From: Ilumatobacteraceae bacterium
Lineage (GTDB): Bacteria; Actinomycetota; Acidimicrobiia; Acidimicrobiales; Ilumatobacteraceae
Direction of reading: 5' to 3'
Assembly (NCBI GenBank): GCA_023263465.1
Contig: JALQWV010000151.1
Location: 1 to 12,260, forward strand
DNA length: 12,260 nucleotides
Below the pieces are notes generated by a model, which made no database searches, was not told where the DNA came from, and worked only from the letters and a program-made list of their open reading frames with translations. How positions within the stretch are numbered: position 1 is the stretch's first letter; the number at the start of each line of letters is the position of its first letter. Shown here in pieces: positions 1 to 7,214 of this stretch. A program made the position numbers and the translations under genes.

Positions 1-820
1 ACCAACATTTTGGATGGCGGGTCGCCTCATCAATCTCGGCTGGGCAGAGAAATTACCAAAAGATCAAATTCCGAACTTCGCCAATCTTGAAGATGGATTT
101 GTGAACCCACCATGGGACCCAACAGGCGAGTATTCAATGCCATGGCAGGCGGGAACCGCAGGTATTGCGTACAACATTGACGTAACTGGTCGCGAGATTA
201 AGAGTGTTGCTGATCTGTTTGACCCCGCGTTCAAGGGCAAGATCGGAATGCTCACCGAAATGCGCGACACCATTGGGCTTATCTGTATGAGTCTTGGAAT
301 TGATATTTCGACGATTACGTCATTCGACGATGCCGCCCCGGCTTTTGAAAAGCTTGCGCAAGCGAAGGCAGATGGACAGATTCGTGCATTCACCGGTAAC
401 GACTACACCGACGACTTGGTAAGTGGAAACTTTGCTGCATGTGTCGGTTGGTCGGGTGACGTGCTGCAACTCGGCAAGGACAGCCCAAATGTACGTTTCG
501 TTATTCCAGAAGAAGGCGGAACTCGTTGGTGCGACACCATGATCTTGCCAAAGGGAATGAAGAATGGATCGGCGGCTGCGAAGTGGATGAACTTCTGTTA
601 CGACCCAGTGGAAGCGGCGCAGATTACTCAGTATGTGCAGTACTTGTCGCCGGTGAAAGGTGTTCGCGACGAACTTGCCAAGCTCGATCCCGAGCTAGCG
701 GAGAACCCATTGTTGTTCCCAGATGATGCTGCAAATGCTCGACTTCGCGCATTCGCAACATTGTCAGAAGATGTTGAAGCCAAATTTGACGAGGAATTCT
801 CGGCAATTACCGGTGCGTAA
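1..820 (+). CDS. potD: Spermidine/putrescine-type ABC transporter substrate-binding protein, 5' end missing
   Basis: This is the extracytoplasmic binding protein of a polyamine-type ABC importer; it captures the substrate and delivers it to the PotB/PotC channel. The reading frame is open from base 2, so the gene starts upstream and the ATG at 14 is internal. About 272 residues are visible, where such proteins usually have 350-400; the signal peptide and first lobe are missing. Family features include the hinge-region stretch SMPWQAGTAGIAYN, the segment ending FAACVGWSGDVLQL, and the C-terminal YDPVEAAQITQYVQYLSPV pattern typical of PotD/PotF-like proteins. The gene is followed 26 bp later by two permease genes, the normal pot order. 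Substrate specificity (putrescine, spermidine or another cationic compound) cannot be read from the sequence. An ATPase gene (potA) is not in the window and presumably lies upstream. Confidence 0.9.
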   Translation, partial: PTFWMAGRLINLGWAEKLPKDQIPNFANLEDGFVNPPWDPTGEYSMPWQAGTAGIAYNIDVTGREIKSVADLFDPAFKGKIGMLTEMRDTIGLICMSLGIDISTITSFDDAAPAFEKLAQAKADGQIRAFTGNDYTDDLVSGNFAACVGWSGDVLQLGKDSPNVRFVIPEEGGTRWCDTMILPKGMKNGSAAAKWMNFCYDPVEAAQITQYVQYLSPVKGVRDELAKLDPELAENPLLFPDDAANARLRAFATLSEDVEAKFDEEFSAITGA

Positions 821-846
821 GCTCCGTTCGAAACGCTGAATATCTC

Positions 847-1917
847 ATGACCGAAACGGTCGTCCGCCGAAATCGAATCGTGCGTAATGCCGATCGAGTT
901 GGGATGGCCGCGATGATCATTGCCTCCATATGTCTCGTTGCACTCGGCTCTCGCTGGGTGAGTGGGCCATTGGTAGCAGTAGTTGTCCTTATCTTACTGC
1001 TCGTCCTAGGCGGTGTATTGGGCCTTGCCTTCACAGGAGGTCCAGAGGCACGTCGATTGCTTGCGCCGTACGGTCTGCTGAAGCCAGGAATGCTGTGGTT
1101 GGCGCTGTTCTTCCTTGCGCCAGTGTGGTCGTTGCTGCGAATTTCACTTTCAACAAAAGAGAGTCGTTTTTCGGTTAAGTACGACTTCAATTGGGCGTTT
1201 CAGAATTACGCCACCGCATTCCAGGACTTTGGAAAGCAGTTCGAACATGCATTTGTGTATGCCGCAATTGCCACCGTGCTGACCATTCTGATTGGTTATC
1301 CACTGGCTTACGTGATTGCGTTTCGTGGCGGTAAGTACAAAAACATTCTGCTCGGACTTGTGGTCATTCCATTTTTCACGAGTTACCTCATTCGCACCAT
1401 TGCATGGTCGACCATATTGGCCGACAGAGGCTTCGTGGTTCGCGCGATGAACGCTGTCGGGTTGGCAGATGTATTCGAATGGTTGAACATTATGGATAAC
1501 GGCAAATTGCTGAATACTCCTGCTGCAGTTATTGGAGGACTGACCTATAACTTCCTGCCGTTTATGTTGCTTCCCATCTATGTGAGTCTTGAAAAGATCG
1601 ATGTCAACTTGGTGAATGCTGCAGGAGACTTGTATTCCAGTGCCACGCGAGCTTTTCGGAAAGTGGTGTTTCCGCTCTCCATACCAGGAGTATTTGCAGG
1701 AACGTTATTGACGTTCATTCCTGCAGCCGGCGACTTTGTTAACGCACAGTTTTTGGGTAATCCGAACACCACCATGATTGGCAACTCCATTCAGGATCAA
1801 TTCCTAAAGCAGAATAATTATCCAGTTGCATCTGCCATGGCCGCAGTGCTGATGGTCAGTATTGCAACTCTGGTGTTGTTATACACGCGCATCTTTGGAA
1901 CTGAGGATTTGGCATGA
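847..1917 (+). CDS. potB: Polyamine-type ABC transporter permease, PotB-like, with extra N-terminal membrane segments
   Basis: This is one of two inner-membrane permease subunits of the importer. The protein has 356 residues, against about 275-320 for typical PotB. The excess is at the N terminus: residues 19-37 and 40-62 form two additional hydrophobic segments before the usual core begins near residue 82 (GMLWLALFFLAPVWSLLRIS). Later membrane segments lie near 134-156, 165-190, 228-248, 277-300 and 326-348. The cytoplasmic EAA loop, which docks the ATPase, is at 250-285 with ARAFRKVVFPLSIPG-like sequence; its core reads NAAGDLY (257-263), so the usual Glu is Asn and the usual Gly is Tyr. 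The following IPAAGDFVNAQFLG is characteristic of PotB. The ATG at 847 has no clear Shine-Dalgarno sequence; a later start would remove the extension, but none is obviously better. The stop overlaps the potC start (ATGA), implying translational coupling. Confidence 0.9.
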   Translation: MTETVVRRNRIVRNADRVGMAAMIIASICLVALGSRWVSGPLVAVVVLILLLVLGGVLGLAFTGGPEARRLLAPYGLLKPGMLWLALFFLAPVWSLLRISLSTKESRFSVKYDFNWAFQNYATAFQDFGKQFEHAFVYAAIATVLTILIGYPLAYVIAFRGGKYKNILLGLVVIPFFTSYLIRTIAWSTILADRGFVVRAMNAVGLADVFEWLNIMDNGKLLNTPAAVIGGLTYNFLPFMLLPIYVSLEKIDVNLVNAAGDLYSSATRAFRKVVFPLSIPGVFAGTLLTFIPAAGDFVNAQFLGNPNTTMIGNSIQDQFLKQNNYPVASAMAAVLMVSIATLVLLYTRIFGTEDLA

Positions 1918-2756
1918 TGCGCAAACGAACCAAATTCGGGCGTAATGCCTTGAATGTGTTTGCCGGTCTTGGTCTGGTCTATTTATTTGCACCAATTTTT
2001 TTCATTGTTGCATTTAGCTTCAATAAGCCAAATGGAAATTTCAATATTGCGTGGCAGTCATTCACATTTGATAATTGGCTTCATCCATTCGCCGAGGAAT
2101 CGCTCACGCGTGCTTTGTGGAAAAGCATGGAGATTGCAGCGGTCTCTACGCTGATCTCCACCATTTTGGGTTCGCTTATTGCTGTCGCGCTGTCTCGATA
2201 CACATTTAAGGGCAGTGGAGGCATCAACTTATTTTTGGTACTTCCGTTGACAACGCCAGAAATAGTGCTGGGTTCGTCGCTTGCAACGTTGTTCCTTGGC
2301 CAAAACTTTATTGACTTTGGAATGACAACCATCATCATTGCTCACGTCATGTTTCAAGTGAGTTTTGTGGCGCTCACGGTGCGCGCACGAATTCGTGGCT
2401 TCGACTGGACACTCGAACAAGCCGCGCAAGACTTGGGAGCCTCGCCATTGCGCACCTTTATGAAGGTCACGTTCCCCCTGATCTTGCCGGGAATTCTGGC
2501 GGCAGGTCTATTGGCTTTTGCGCTGTCCATTGACGACTTCATCATCACGTTCTTCAACTCTGGCCCGGTCCAGACATTTCCGCTTCAGATTTATGGTGCA
2601 TCTCGTGTGCGCATTCCGCCACAGATCAATGTGCTCGCTTCAATCATTCTGTTCCTCAGCGTTGCCATATTGATGACAGGAACGATTGCGGGAATGCGCA
2701 AGTCGGCCGAAGGTCAGGTAGCTGCTAGGAAGTTCAAGCTGTTGCAACGCAAATAA
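1914..2756 (+). CDS. potC: Polyamine-type ABC transporter permease, PotC-like
   Basis: This is the second permease subunit, forming the transmembrane channel with PotB. At 280 residues it matches the normal PotC length. Six hydrophobic segments are visible near residues 15-36, 72-94, 104-128, 137-156, 190-212 and 240-262. The EAA loop is canonical: EQAAQDLG at 168-175 followed by a basic stretch and FPLILPGI. The segment LSIDDFIITFFNSGP (204-218) is strongly typical of PotC. The start ATG at 1914 overlaps the potB stop and has a good Shine-Dalgarno sequence (GAGGA, 1903-1907, 6 nt spacer), which supports this start. A second ATG follows immediately at 1917. The stop TAA overlaps the start of the J-domain gene by one base (TAATG), so the next protein is probably made from the same transcript. 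Confidence 0.93.
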   Translation: MMRKRTKFGRNALNVFAGLGLVYLFAPIFFIVAFSFNKPNGNFNIAWQSFTFDNWLHPFAEESLTRALWKSMEIAAVSTLISTILGSLIAVALSRYTFKGSGGINLFLVLPLTTPEIVLGSSLATLFLGQNFIDFGMTTIIIAHVMFQVSFVALTVRARIRGFDWTLEQAAQDLGASPLRTFMKVTFPLILPGILAAGLLAFALSIDDFIITFFNSGPVQTFPLQIYGASRVRIPPQINVLASIILFLSVAILMTGTIAGMRKSAEGQVAARKFKLLQRK

Positions 2757-3322
2757 TGTCGCGGTCTCATTATGAAGTTCTGGGAGTGTTGCCGTCGGCG
2801 ACCCAGGATGAAATTCGTGTGGCGTACCGAGTGCGTGTACGAGAGGTTCACCCCGATACTGTCGCTGGTAAACGAAGCGACACTTCAGCGCAAATGGCTC
2901 AAATTGCAGAAGCGTGGCGCGTGCTTTCGGATGCAGCCCTTCGCAGGGCGTACGACGCAGAACGCAGTAGCGGGTACACGCAACCTATTGCGGAGCACAC
3001 TAGGGAATTTGTCACTAGTCCGATTGAAAGAGCGTCGTTTCCGTGGCGCATGATTGGTTTTACCGCGGGGGGATTAATCGCTCTTGTGCTGGTGCTGCAT
3101 GCCCTATCAGAACCCGCTGTTCCACTCGGTCCAGATGGGCTATTGCAGGCGGGATCATGTGTAGTGGTGAATGCGAATCAGCTTGCAGTAGAAGTGCAAT
3201 GCACCGAAGAGCACACCGGAGTGGTGAAAGCGTTGGTTGGGTTCGACATGACGTGTCCCATAGATACGCAGCCAATTCGTGATCGTCAAGGGATGGGGAT
3301 CGCTTGTGTTGTTCCGAGTTAG
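2756..3322 (+). CDS. Membrane-anchored J-domain protein with extracytoplasmic four-cysteine domain
   Basis: The N terminus (residues 3-70) is a J domain: HYEVLGVLPSAT at the start, helix II, the HPD motif at 32-34 that stimulates DnaK ATPase activity, then an AEAWRVLSD helix and RRAYDAER. There is no Gly/Phe-rich region, zinc-finger domain or DnaJ C-terminal domain, so this is a class III J protein. A single hydrophobic segment at about 99-117 should anchor it with the J domain in the cytoplasm. The remaining 70 residues carry cysteines at 135, 149, 167 and 184 and the pattern C-x13-C-x3-H, which resembles the small secreted domains of actinobacterial LppU/septum-formation-type proteins; that match is from memory and tentative. 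The gene overlaps potC by one base. Role unknown; recruiting DnaK to the membrane is the natural inference. It should not be called dnaJ. Confidence 0.85.
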   Translation: MSRSHYEVLGVLPSATQDEIRVAYRVRVREVHPDTVAGKRSDTSAQMAQIAEAWRVLSDAALRRAYDAERSSGYTQPIAEHTREFVTSPIERASFPWRMIGFTAGGLIALVLVLHALSEPAVPLGPDGLLQAGSCVVVNANQLAVEVQCTEEHTGVVKALVGFDMTCPIDTQPIRDRQGMGIACVVPS

Positions 3323-3335
3323 CACTTCAGAGAAC

Positions 3336-3341
3336 TAGTCT
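3336..3341 (+). promoter_or_regulatory. Candidate -10 box (TAGTCT) of a leaderless promoter
   Basis: TAGTCT fits the actinobacterial -10 consensus TANNNT and ends 6 nt before the GTG at 3348, the spacing expected if transcription starts at or next to the start codon. No Shine-Dalgarno sequence precedes that GTG. No convincing -35 is visible. It lies in a 25-bp gap after the J-domain gene, so it could separate two transcription units. Confidence 0.35.
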
Positions 3342-3347
3342 TTAGCC

Positions 3348-3905
3348 GTGGCCAAGCAGTGTGAACGTCCTGGTTGTAAAGAGCCGGCAGTCGCCGCTTA
3401 CTTCCTTGACTCTGCAGAATTGCTGATGACATTGGAAAACTACATGCCCATTGACGGCATGCAAGTGAACGGTCTGTGTCGTCGGCATGCCGATGCGTTG
3501 GTTGTGCCGCGTGGTTGGCGAATTGAAGACAAGCGCGAAAATATTCCACGGCTGTTTCCCGTCACGGCTTCGTCTGAGAAGCCAAAAGTCAAAGGTGCAT
3601 CGTCAAAGAAAACGGAGCCGAAGAAGAATCGTGCCAAATTGCCTCGCCCAAGCATTTTCGATGATGTGAAGAACGAGAAGAAGGCGGAGGAAATAGCTGC
3701 GCCAATTGCAGAGGTTGTCATTGAAGATGATGTGGAGTTGGAAGAGACCAAAGCGATTCCGTGGAGCCCACAATTTGATCACACCGATGATTTAGGTGGT
3801 GTGCTTCGCCCGAAGGGTCGTCTACTGAGTCGCGCATTCAATTTTGACGACACAAATGCAGATGGTCTCAAGCGCGAGCCGTTTGACGAAAACGATATTC
3901 CGTAA
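3348..3905 (+). CDS. DUF3499-like protein with putative zinc site and long charged tail
   Basis: The first 60 residues resemble the actinobacterial DUF3499 family of unknown function: C-x4-C at 5/10 (CERPGC), a hydrophobic middle, then C-x2-H at 44/47 followed by ADALVVPRGWRI. The two Cys, third Cys and His form a plausible zinc-binding set; in family members known to me the same PRGW motif follows. Beyond about residue 70 the protein is low-complexity and probably disordered: a Lys-rich stretch (78-100) and then a strongly acidic part (105-185) rich in Glu and Asp. At 185 residues it is longer than compact family members because of this tail. The start is GTG at 3348; there is no Shine-Dalgarno sequence but there is a suitably placed TAGTCT box. 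The stop overlaps the next start (TAATG). Function is unknown. Confidence 0.82.
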   Translation: MAKQCERPGCKEPAVAAYFLDSAELLMTLENYMPIDGMQVNGLCRRHADALVVPRGWRIEDKRENIPRLFPVTASSEKPKVKGASSKKTEPKKNRAKLPRPSIFDDVKNEKKAEEIAAPIAEVVIEDDVELEETKAIPWSPQFDHTDDLGGVLRPKGRLLSRAFNFDDTNADGLKREPFDENDIP

Positions 3906-4348
3906 TGTCTATTAATGTTCGTGCATCGCTTGATGCCGAAGTTTCACCCGAGCGATTGTTTGCAGTGATCCGCGATCTTGGAACGTATCCACAGTGGCTC
4001 GACATTGTTCACGTAGCGCAAAGTGCCGATCTCGTTGATGGTCTGCAATCGTGGAACGTAGAGCTCCGGGCGAAAATTGGGCCGTTTGCTCGGTCTAAGC
4101 GTTTGCGAATGGTGCGCACGACCGACGAAAGTCCCAACAAGGTGGTGTTCGAGCGCCGTGAGCGTGATGGGAGAAAACACGCACCTTGGGTGCTTCGATC
4201 GGTGGTTACTGAAGCAAACGGCACTTCTACATTGGATGTGCATCTCCACTACGGAGGGTCGTTATTTGACGGTGGAATCGTTGAGCGAGTGCTGGCTGAT
4301 CAGATTGTGAGTGGCAAAGTCAAGCTCAAACAATTCCTCGCCGGTTAG
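3905..4348 (+). CDS. SRPBCC-fold (polyketide cyclase/START-like) protein
   Basis: The 147-residue sequence looks like one SRPBCC/START-type domain: an opening beta strand with SPERLFAVIRDLGTYPQWLDIV (residues 14-35), the usual helix after 'SPE' and the Tyr-Pro-x-Trp turn, a central run of strands with VVFERRERDG, and a C-terminal helix ending VKLKQFLAG. Proteins of this fold enclose a hydrophobic cavity and bind lipids, polyketides or other small molecules; many actinobacterial members have no assigned substrate, and none can be read here. There is no signal peptide or membrane segment, so it is probably cytoplasmic. It starts inside the stop of the DUF3499-like gene and is likely translated by coupling to it. 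Its last 23 bp overlap the 3' end of rlmN on the other strand. Confidence 0.8.
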   Translation: MSINVRASLDAEVSPERLFAVIRDLGTYPQWLDIVHVAQSADLVDGLQSWNVELRAKIGPFARSKRLRMVRTTDESPNKVVFERRERDGRKHAPWVLRSVVTEANGTSTLDVHLHYGGSLFDGGIVERVLADQIVSGKVKLKQFLAG

Positions 4349-5378
4349 TCAATTTCACTGGTTGACCGGCAGCCAATTGACCACAGGCTGCATCAATGTC
4401 CGTGCCACGGTTGCGACGCACGGTCACGTTGACTCCCAAGTCCTCTAGTTGCTGGGCAAAGGCTCTGACGCCTGCGGCACTCGTGCCCTTCGTCGGCCAA
4501 CCCGGCGTTGGATTGAGCGGAATCAAGTTGACATGCGCAGACGGCGTGAGCTGGTTGCACAATTGGGATAATTCGCGAGCGTCGCGCGGCTGGTCGTTGA
4601 TGCCATCAATCATGGCCCACTCAAAACTGATACGACGATTCTTGTTGTCGAGATAGTCGCGGCATGCCTGCATGAGCACATTGATGGGGTAGCGCTTGTT
4701 AATGGGAACAAGTTCGTCACGTAACACATCACGAGCGGCGTGCAGAGACACGGCAAGGTTGACAGGTAAAGGTCGAGTGGCAAGTTTGCGAATGCCGGGA
4801 ACGATGCCAACGGTGGAGATGGTGAGGTGACGAGCTGACAGCCCAATGTCACCGTGAATGCGCTCTACTGCACCCCACACCGCTTCTTCGTTGGCGAGTG
4901 GTTCGCCCATGCCCATGAATACCACGTTGGCTAATCGCTGCTTGCGCTTTGCGCTTTCGCGTGCTGCGTAGATCACTTGTTCAACAATTTCGCCAACAGT
5001 GAGATGTCGAGTGAAACCCGCCTGTCCAGTTGCGCAAAAGCCACATGCCATTGCACACCCTGCTTGCGTGCTGACACACACCGTTGCTCGCTCTTTGTAG
5101 TGCATGAGCACGGTTTCAATCGGGTGACCACCGTCTGCGAGCGACCACAGAAACTTAATGGTGTCGCCCTTGTCGCTCACGCTTGCGGTGGTGAGGTGTA
5201 ACGCATTCGGGAAACCATGAGTTAACTCTTCGCGAACCGCGCCTGGCAAAGTAAGAATTTGCGACGGTTCGGCAAATTGCGTGTACAGGCCTTCCCAAAC
5301 TTGCTTCAAACGGAATGCTGGCTGACCATTGAGGAGCCCTGCGATGTCTTCACGTGTTGCATCGTAAAGACTGGTCAT
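4326..5378 (-). CDS. rlmN: Dual-specificity RNA methyltransferase RlmN (23S rRNA A2503 / tRNA A37 C2)
   Basis: RlmN is a radical-SAM enzyme that puts a methyl group on C2 of adenosine in 23S rRNA (A2503 in E. coli numbering) and in some tRNAs. The protein has 350 residues, the normal length. The 4Fe-4S motif C-x3-C-x2-C is at Cys108, Cys112 and Cys115 within GCAMACGFCATG. MGMGEP at 155-160 is the SAM-binding glycine motif. The tail motif RGTDIDAACGQL (324-335) contains Cys332, equivalent to the catalytic methyl-carrying cysteine. NRYP-like sequence and PLNP (287-290) also match the family. It is the last gene of a minus-strand run after mshD and the M3 peptidase gene, 9 nt downstream of the latter. 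No Shine-Dalgarno sequence is evident ahead of its ATG. It converges on the SRPBCC gene, overlapping by 23 bp. Confidence 0.96.
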   Translation of the reverse strand: MTSLYDATREDIAGLLNGQPAFRLKQVWEGLYTQFAEPSQILTLPGAVREELTHGFPNALHLTTASVSDKGDTIKFLWSLADGGHPIETVLMHYKERATVCVSTQAGCAMACGFCATGQAGFTRHLTVGEIVEQVIYAARESAKRKQRLANVVFMGMGEPLANEEAVWGAVERIHGDIGLSARHLTISTVGIVPGIRKLATRPLPVNLAVSLHAARDVLRDELVPINKRYPINVLMQACRDYLDNKNRRISFEWAMIDGINDQPRDARELSQLCNQLTPSAHVNLIPLNPTPGWPTKGTSAAGVRAFAQQLEDLGVNVTVRRNRGTDIDAACGQLAAGQPVKLTNRRGIV

Positions 5379-5387
5379 GCGATCAGT

Positions 5388-7205
5388 TTAGAGGTGCTTT
5401 TGCGCCAACTTCTCGTAATCAAGCATGCGAGCACGAAGCACATCGAGACTGGAGGTCCAGAACGCAACGTCGGTGACATCAATGCCGAAGGCTTGGCCAA
5501 GTTCTTCTGCCGTATCCATTCCTGCACGCGACAAAACCGTGTCGTAGTTCTCACGGAAATGTTCAGGGTTTGATTGATACTTCGCATACAAACCCAAGCC
5601 GAATAGCAATCCATAGGTATATGGCCAGTTGTAGAAGTGGCTTCCGTAGTAGTGAGGCTTGAGTACCCACATATGTGGGTGACGCGTGCTCTGGTCAAGC
5701 CCGTCGCCGTAAGCGTCGGATTGTGCTTGCAACATGATTTCGTTGAATTCGCTCACTCCCAGCGTGCGGCGCTGTCGCCGAGCAAACACTTCGGTTTCAA
5801 ACAAGAAACGACTATGAATGTCAACTACTACTTGCGATGCGCCAATGAGGTTTACATCAAGCAGTGCGAGTCGCTCGTCGCCTTGCATGCGTGAAAGTCC
5901 ATCCTCTACGACGAGTGTCTCGCAGAAAATGCTGGCGGTCTCGGCAAGTGCCATAGGCAGGCGCTTTTGTAGTGGCGTGCGGTGGGCAAGTTGGGTGTTG
6001 TGGTACGCGTGACCAAGCTCGTGCGCAGTGGTCTGCGCCGAGTCCACGCTGCCACTCCAGTTCAACAACACCAGCGAACGGTCATCTACGAAAGACATGC
6101 AGAATGCTCCGCCAGTTTTTCCTTCGCGTGGTTCGGCGTCGAGCCATTGCTCGTGAATAGATCGATCAACAAGTTGTGCGAGTCGCTCGCTGTAGCTCGA
6201 AAATGCATCTTTCACGAGGCTGATGCCTTCATCCCAAGAAATTGCGCCAGGAGAAATATGCAATGGTGCAAACAGGTTCCACCACGACAACCCATTGGTG
6301 TCGCCATGGAGTTGTGCTTTCACTCGCATCCAGCGACGGAAGTCGGGAAGTGATGCTGTAATCGCTGACTGCATGGCTGTGAACGTTGCGTTACTCACCG
6401 AGTTTGAGTACAACGAGGCATCGATTGGCGATTTCCACTGTCGACGCTTATTCACGGTGTTTGCTTCACCCTTGATGCTGTTCATCGCTGCGGCGCAAGC
6501 AACTGCAACTGTCGGCCATGCTCGCATCTCTGCTTCGTATGCGGCCTTGCGAACTTCTAGGTCGTTGTCTGTAGCAAGTCCACGAACGGCTGCCATAGGC
6601 ATTGATTTGGTTCCTGTTGGCAAGTGCACATCTACTGACAACTGCGAAGTGAGATCACTTTGTAATCGTCCCCATGCCGACGATCCGGTTGTGCCAAGTT
6701 CTGCATACAAACCTTCTTCGGCTTCGCTCATCTGGTGTATCGCACGGTCTTGTAAACGCAGTAGTGGTCCGAGGTGCTCACGAGCCTCATTGCTGACTTG
6801 CTTCAGCGCATTGGCATCAAGGCTTGCCACCCAGTCAGCAAGGCGTGCGAGCAGAGGTGAAATACGCGCGTCGAGATCTTCCATTTCGCTGAGCAGACCT
6901 TGCGCTTGCTCGTGGCGCGAATCGGTACTGACAGTTGCATAGATGTACGAAATAAGGATGTCTTGTTCGTCGACTGTTTTGTTGAACGCTTGTATCACGA
7001 CATCGGCTGCAACGCCGTCTTGCGCATGTGGTTCACGTGGTTCTATGGAACGAATGTTGTGAGTTTCAAACAATGCCTCAAGGCGAGCCACATTGGAACC
7101 AGCACGTTCCATCGCGTCTGTGAAGGAGCGTGCACTAAAGGATTCATGAACGTCAGCAACCGACCAGCGGGGAAGTGGAGTTTCATTTTCAGCAGTAAAT
7201 GGCAT
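5388..7205 (-). CDS. pepF: M3 family zinc metallopeptidase, oligoendopeptidase F-like
   Basis: This is a cytoplasmic zinc peptidase of family M3 that probably degrades short peptides. The 605 residues agree with the oligoendopeptidase F group. The zinc site is HELGH at 395-399 in TTAHELGHAYH, with the third ligand probably Glu422 in ALAETASIF. The upstream segment GKTGGAFCMSF (363-372) and the downstream aromatic block HYYGSHFYNWPYTYG (518-532), which lines the substrate cleft, are both typical. The N-terminal 200 residues are helical and start with a PRWSVADVHESF motif common in PepF-like proteins. There is no signal peptide. The gene begins 9 nt after the mshD stop and ends 9 nt before rlmN, so the three are probably one operon. 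The symbol is by family resemblance; the physiological peptide substrate is unknown. Confidence 0.92.
   Translation of the reverse strand: MPFTAENETPLPRWSVADVHESFSARSFTDAMERAGSNVARLEALFETHNIRSIEPREPHAQDGVAADVVIQAFNKTVDEQDILISYIYATVSTDSRHEQAQGLLSEMEDLDARISPLLARLADWVASLDANALKQVSNEAREHLGPLLRLQDRAIHQMSEAEEGLYAELGTTGSSAWGRLQSDLTSQLSVDVHLPTGTKSMPMAAVRGLATDNDLEVRKAAYEAEMRAWPTVAVACAAAMNSIKGEANTVNKRRQWKSPIDASLYSNSVSNATFTAMQSAITASLPDFRRWMRVKAQLHGDTNGLSWWNLFAPLHISPGAISWDEGISLVKDAFSSYSERLAQLVDRSIHEQWLDAEPREGKTGGAFCMSFVDDRSLVLLNWSGSVDSAQTTAHELGHAYHNTQLAHRTPLQKRLPMALAETASIFCETLVVEDGLSRMQGDERLALLDVNLIGASQVVVDIHSRFLFETEVFARRQRRTLGVSEFNEIMLQAQSDAYGDGLDQSTRHPHMWVLKPHYYGSHFYNWPYTYGLLFGLGLYAKYQSNPEHFRENYDTVLSRAGMDTAEELGQAFGIDVTDVAFWTSSLDVLRARMLDYEKLAQKHL
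5665..5680. repeat. Perfect 16-bp palindrome ACCCACATATGTGGGT inside the M3 peptidase gene
   Basis: The 16 bases equal their own reverse complement. They lie in coding sequence (the codons for HMWV near residues 511-514 of the M3 peptidase), so the symmetry may be accidental. The arms are GC-rich and the centre is ATAT, a form common in dimeric repressor operators. Confidence 0.5.
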
Positions 7206-7214
7206 GCCGAAAAA

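Noticed and set aside
6223..6942. 239-codon open frame on the plus strand
   Set aside because: It lies entirely antisense to the M3 peptidase gene, which has a full set of family motifs; the composition (many Ser, Arg, Cys) is that of an antisense shadow.
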